5,267 bases of DNA from Anaerolineae bacterium (GTDB lineage: Bacteria > Chloroflexota > Anaerolineae > Anaerolineales > Villigracilaceae): assembly GCA_003524705.1 (NCBI GenBank), contig DQGV01000058.1:1-5267 (forward strand), given 5' to 3'. The translations under genes were made by a program, and so were the position numbers. Below, in pieces: positions 4,549 through 5,267 of the stretch; position 1 is the first letter of the stretch; each line of letters starts with the position of its first letter. The notes beneath the pieces were generated by a model. The model was not told the origin of the DNA. It worked only from the letters and a program-made list of their open reading frames with translations, and ran no database searches.

Positions 4549-5165
4549 CCTACAATCCTCAAAATATCAAACCCTTCTGCAAACGGAACTTCTGCCAACG
4601 CACCATGACGTACCATAATCGAACGCGTTAATTCTTGATTGAAATAATATCTATCTTTGTATGTTTCATATTGAGCCAATGCCTCAATTTTCTTGTTTAC
4701 ATCTTCTTCAGAAACTTCAACAAGAAAATGTGGGAAAAATCCATACGAAGAGCGGACAACATCAAAGCCTAAGACAGTGATTCCGCGAAAGGCGCGTAAG
4801 GCTTCGTCGGTCATTGTATTGTGGTCTTGATGAACATCTTGCTTGGAATGCGTAAAGATTAAATCAGGTTTGAATTCTTTACGCAGTTTGAGAAAGTATT
4901 CAAGAATATCTTGTCTAGAGTCAGGAAACACACGTGTTGAGAAAGGACCGAACATCACTTGTGTTTCTGGAACACCAAGCACCTGCATAGATTGAAGGTG
5001 TTCATTTTTTACTTTTTTCAAATCAGGGTTTTTCTGGTTATCAGAAAGTGTGACACAAAGGATTTCAGTCTTTTTGACAATATTGTGAATCAAAGCACCA
5101 CATCCGATTTCAATATCATCTGGATGCGCGCCGAGGAAAAGAACTCGTTTAGCGGAGAAGTTCAT
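4527..5165 (-). CDS. PIG-L / LmbE-family N-deacetylase
   Basis: This 212-residue protein is of the zinc-dependent deacetylase family that removes acetyl groups from N-acetylglucosaminyl compounds (LmbE, MshB, BshB and sugar-nucleotide enzymes). The signature LGAHPDDIEIGCG gives H14, D16 and D17 (H14 and D17 are the likely metal ligands and D16 the likely general base). The second motif HSKQDVHQDHN gives H112, D114 and H115 (H115 fits the third ligand). The tail ...RHGALAEVPFAEGFDILRI is typical of the family. Length is normal and there is no signal peptide, so it is cytoplasmic. The substrate cannot be read from sequence; sugar-nucleotide or low-molecular-weight-thiol precursors are both possible. 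No ribosome binding site is evident before the ATG at 5165-5163. The last few codons lie in a heptamer array, so the C-terminus may have been remodelled by repeat DNA. Confidence 0.93.
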   Translation of the reverse strand: MNFSAKRVLFLGAHPDDIEIGCGALIHNIVKKTEILCVTLSDNQKNPDLKKVKNEHLQSMQVLGVPETQVMFGPFSTRVFPDSRQDILEYFLKLRKEFKPDLIFTHSKQDVHQDHNTMTDEALRAFRGITVLGFDVVRSSYGFFPHFLVEVSEEDVNKKIEALAQYETYKDRYYFNQELTRSIMVRHGALAEVPFAEGFDILRIVGRFSISD

Positions 5166-5175
5166 AATTCAAATC

Positions 5176-5203
5176 GTAGGGGCGAGGCATGCCTCGCCCC
5201 TAC
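5176..5203. repeat. 28-bp perfect GC-rich palindrome
   Basis: The arm GTAGGGGCGAGGCA (5176-5189) is followed at once by its exact reverse complement (5190-5203), with no loop and GCATGC at the centre. It fills most of the 42-bp gap between the end of the upstream minus-strand gene and the deacetylase start. It has no T-run, so it is not a standard terminator. From general knowledge, very similar GTAGGGGCG...CGCCCCTAC palindromes are dispersed in many copies in Chloroflexota and some Cyanobacteria. It may be a REP/MITE-like element or affect mRNA processing. Confidence 0.9.
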
Positions 5204-5207
5204 ATGA

Positions 5208-5267
5208 TTATTTTGTAGCCAAAATCCCACCGACAACTTTGGTCATTACCAATTTGCCATCGCGGTC
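5208..5267 (-). CDS. C-terminal end of an unidentified gene
   Basis: The last 19 residues of a minus-strand reading frame, DRDGKLVMTKVVGGILATK, end in TAA at 5210-5208 and run off the window edge. It is too short for a family call. It has the same orientation as the deacetylase and lies 42 bp upstream of it, so it is probably the preceding gene of the operon, separated by the palindrome. The reading frame choice rests on protein-like composition and a stop that fits the spacing. Confidence 0.55.
   Translation of the reverse strand, partial: DRDGKLVMTKVVGGILATK

Noticed and set aside
4388..4618. Plus-strand reading frame across the DinB/deacetylase junction
   Set aside because: It runs through both minus-strand genes and the heptamer array, with no domain signal.
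5176..5203. Rho-independent terminator
   Set aside because: The palindrome has no loop and no following T-run on either strand.

Overview
The window most resembles an environmental member of the Chloroflexota (Anaerolineae-like). This rests on three things: a sufS-sufU-Rieske gene order, a Cys-containing LysM/DUF11-type surface lipoprotein, and a GC-rich palindrome of the GTAGGGGC...GCCCCTAC kind together with short-period intergenic repeats. The assignment is an inference from gene style, not from a phylogenetic marker. By eye GC is moderate (roughly 40 to 44 % in core genes) and the standard bacterial code fits throughout.

Layout, left to right. (1) Bases 2-1317, plus strand: the end of a Suf-type iron-sulfur cluster operon. 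It holds the C-terminal third of the cysteine desulfurase SufS, a complete SufU-like scaffold, and a small Rieske [2Fe-2S] ferredoxin. The two spacers inside this operon are not random: one has a 9-bp period and is an imperfect inverted repeat, the other has a 7-bp period. (2) Bases 1317-1982: an AT-rich two-gene cassette (a small acidic protein overlapping a minimal nucleotidyltransferase) inserted exactly at the stop codon of the Rieske gene. It is bounded by a perfect 52-bp direct repeat of the Rieske 3' end, so the Rieske protein is unchanged and the operon's own terminator (2002-2035) now lies beyond the cassette. (3) Bases 2126-3952, plus strand: a 608-residue lipoprotein with four beta-sandwich repeats and two LysM modules between the second and third. 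(4) A bidirectional terminator (3962-3997) separates it from a convergent minus-strand operon. (5) Bases 5210-3996, minus strand: the last residues of an unknown gene, a 28-bp perfect palindrome, a PIG-L/LmbE-family deacetylase, another 7-bp-period array, and a DinB-fold putative metal-dependent enzyme.

How the parts work together. SufS supplies persulfide sulfur to the SufU-like protein for cluster assembly, and the Rieske protein is a plausible electron carrier or cluster client. The cassette probably rides on suf-operon transcription. The lipoprotein is probably anchored in the membrane and bound to peptidoglycan. The deacetylase and the DinB-fold protein form a small co-transcribed unit of unknown substrate. 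The observations most worth following are the 52-bp-flanked, stop-regenerating cassette and the set of 7/9-bp periodic arrays placed directly ahead of start codons on both strands.
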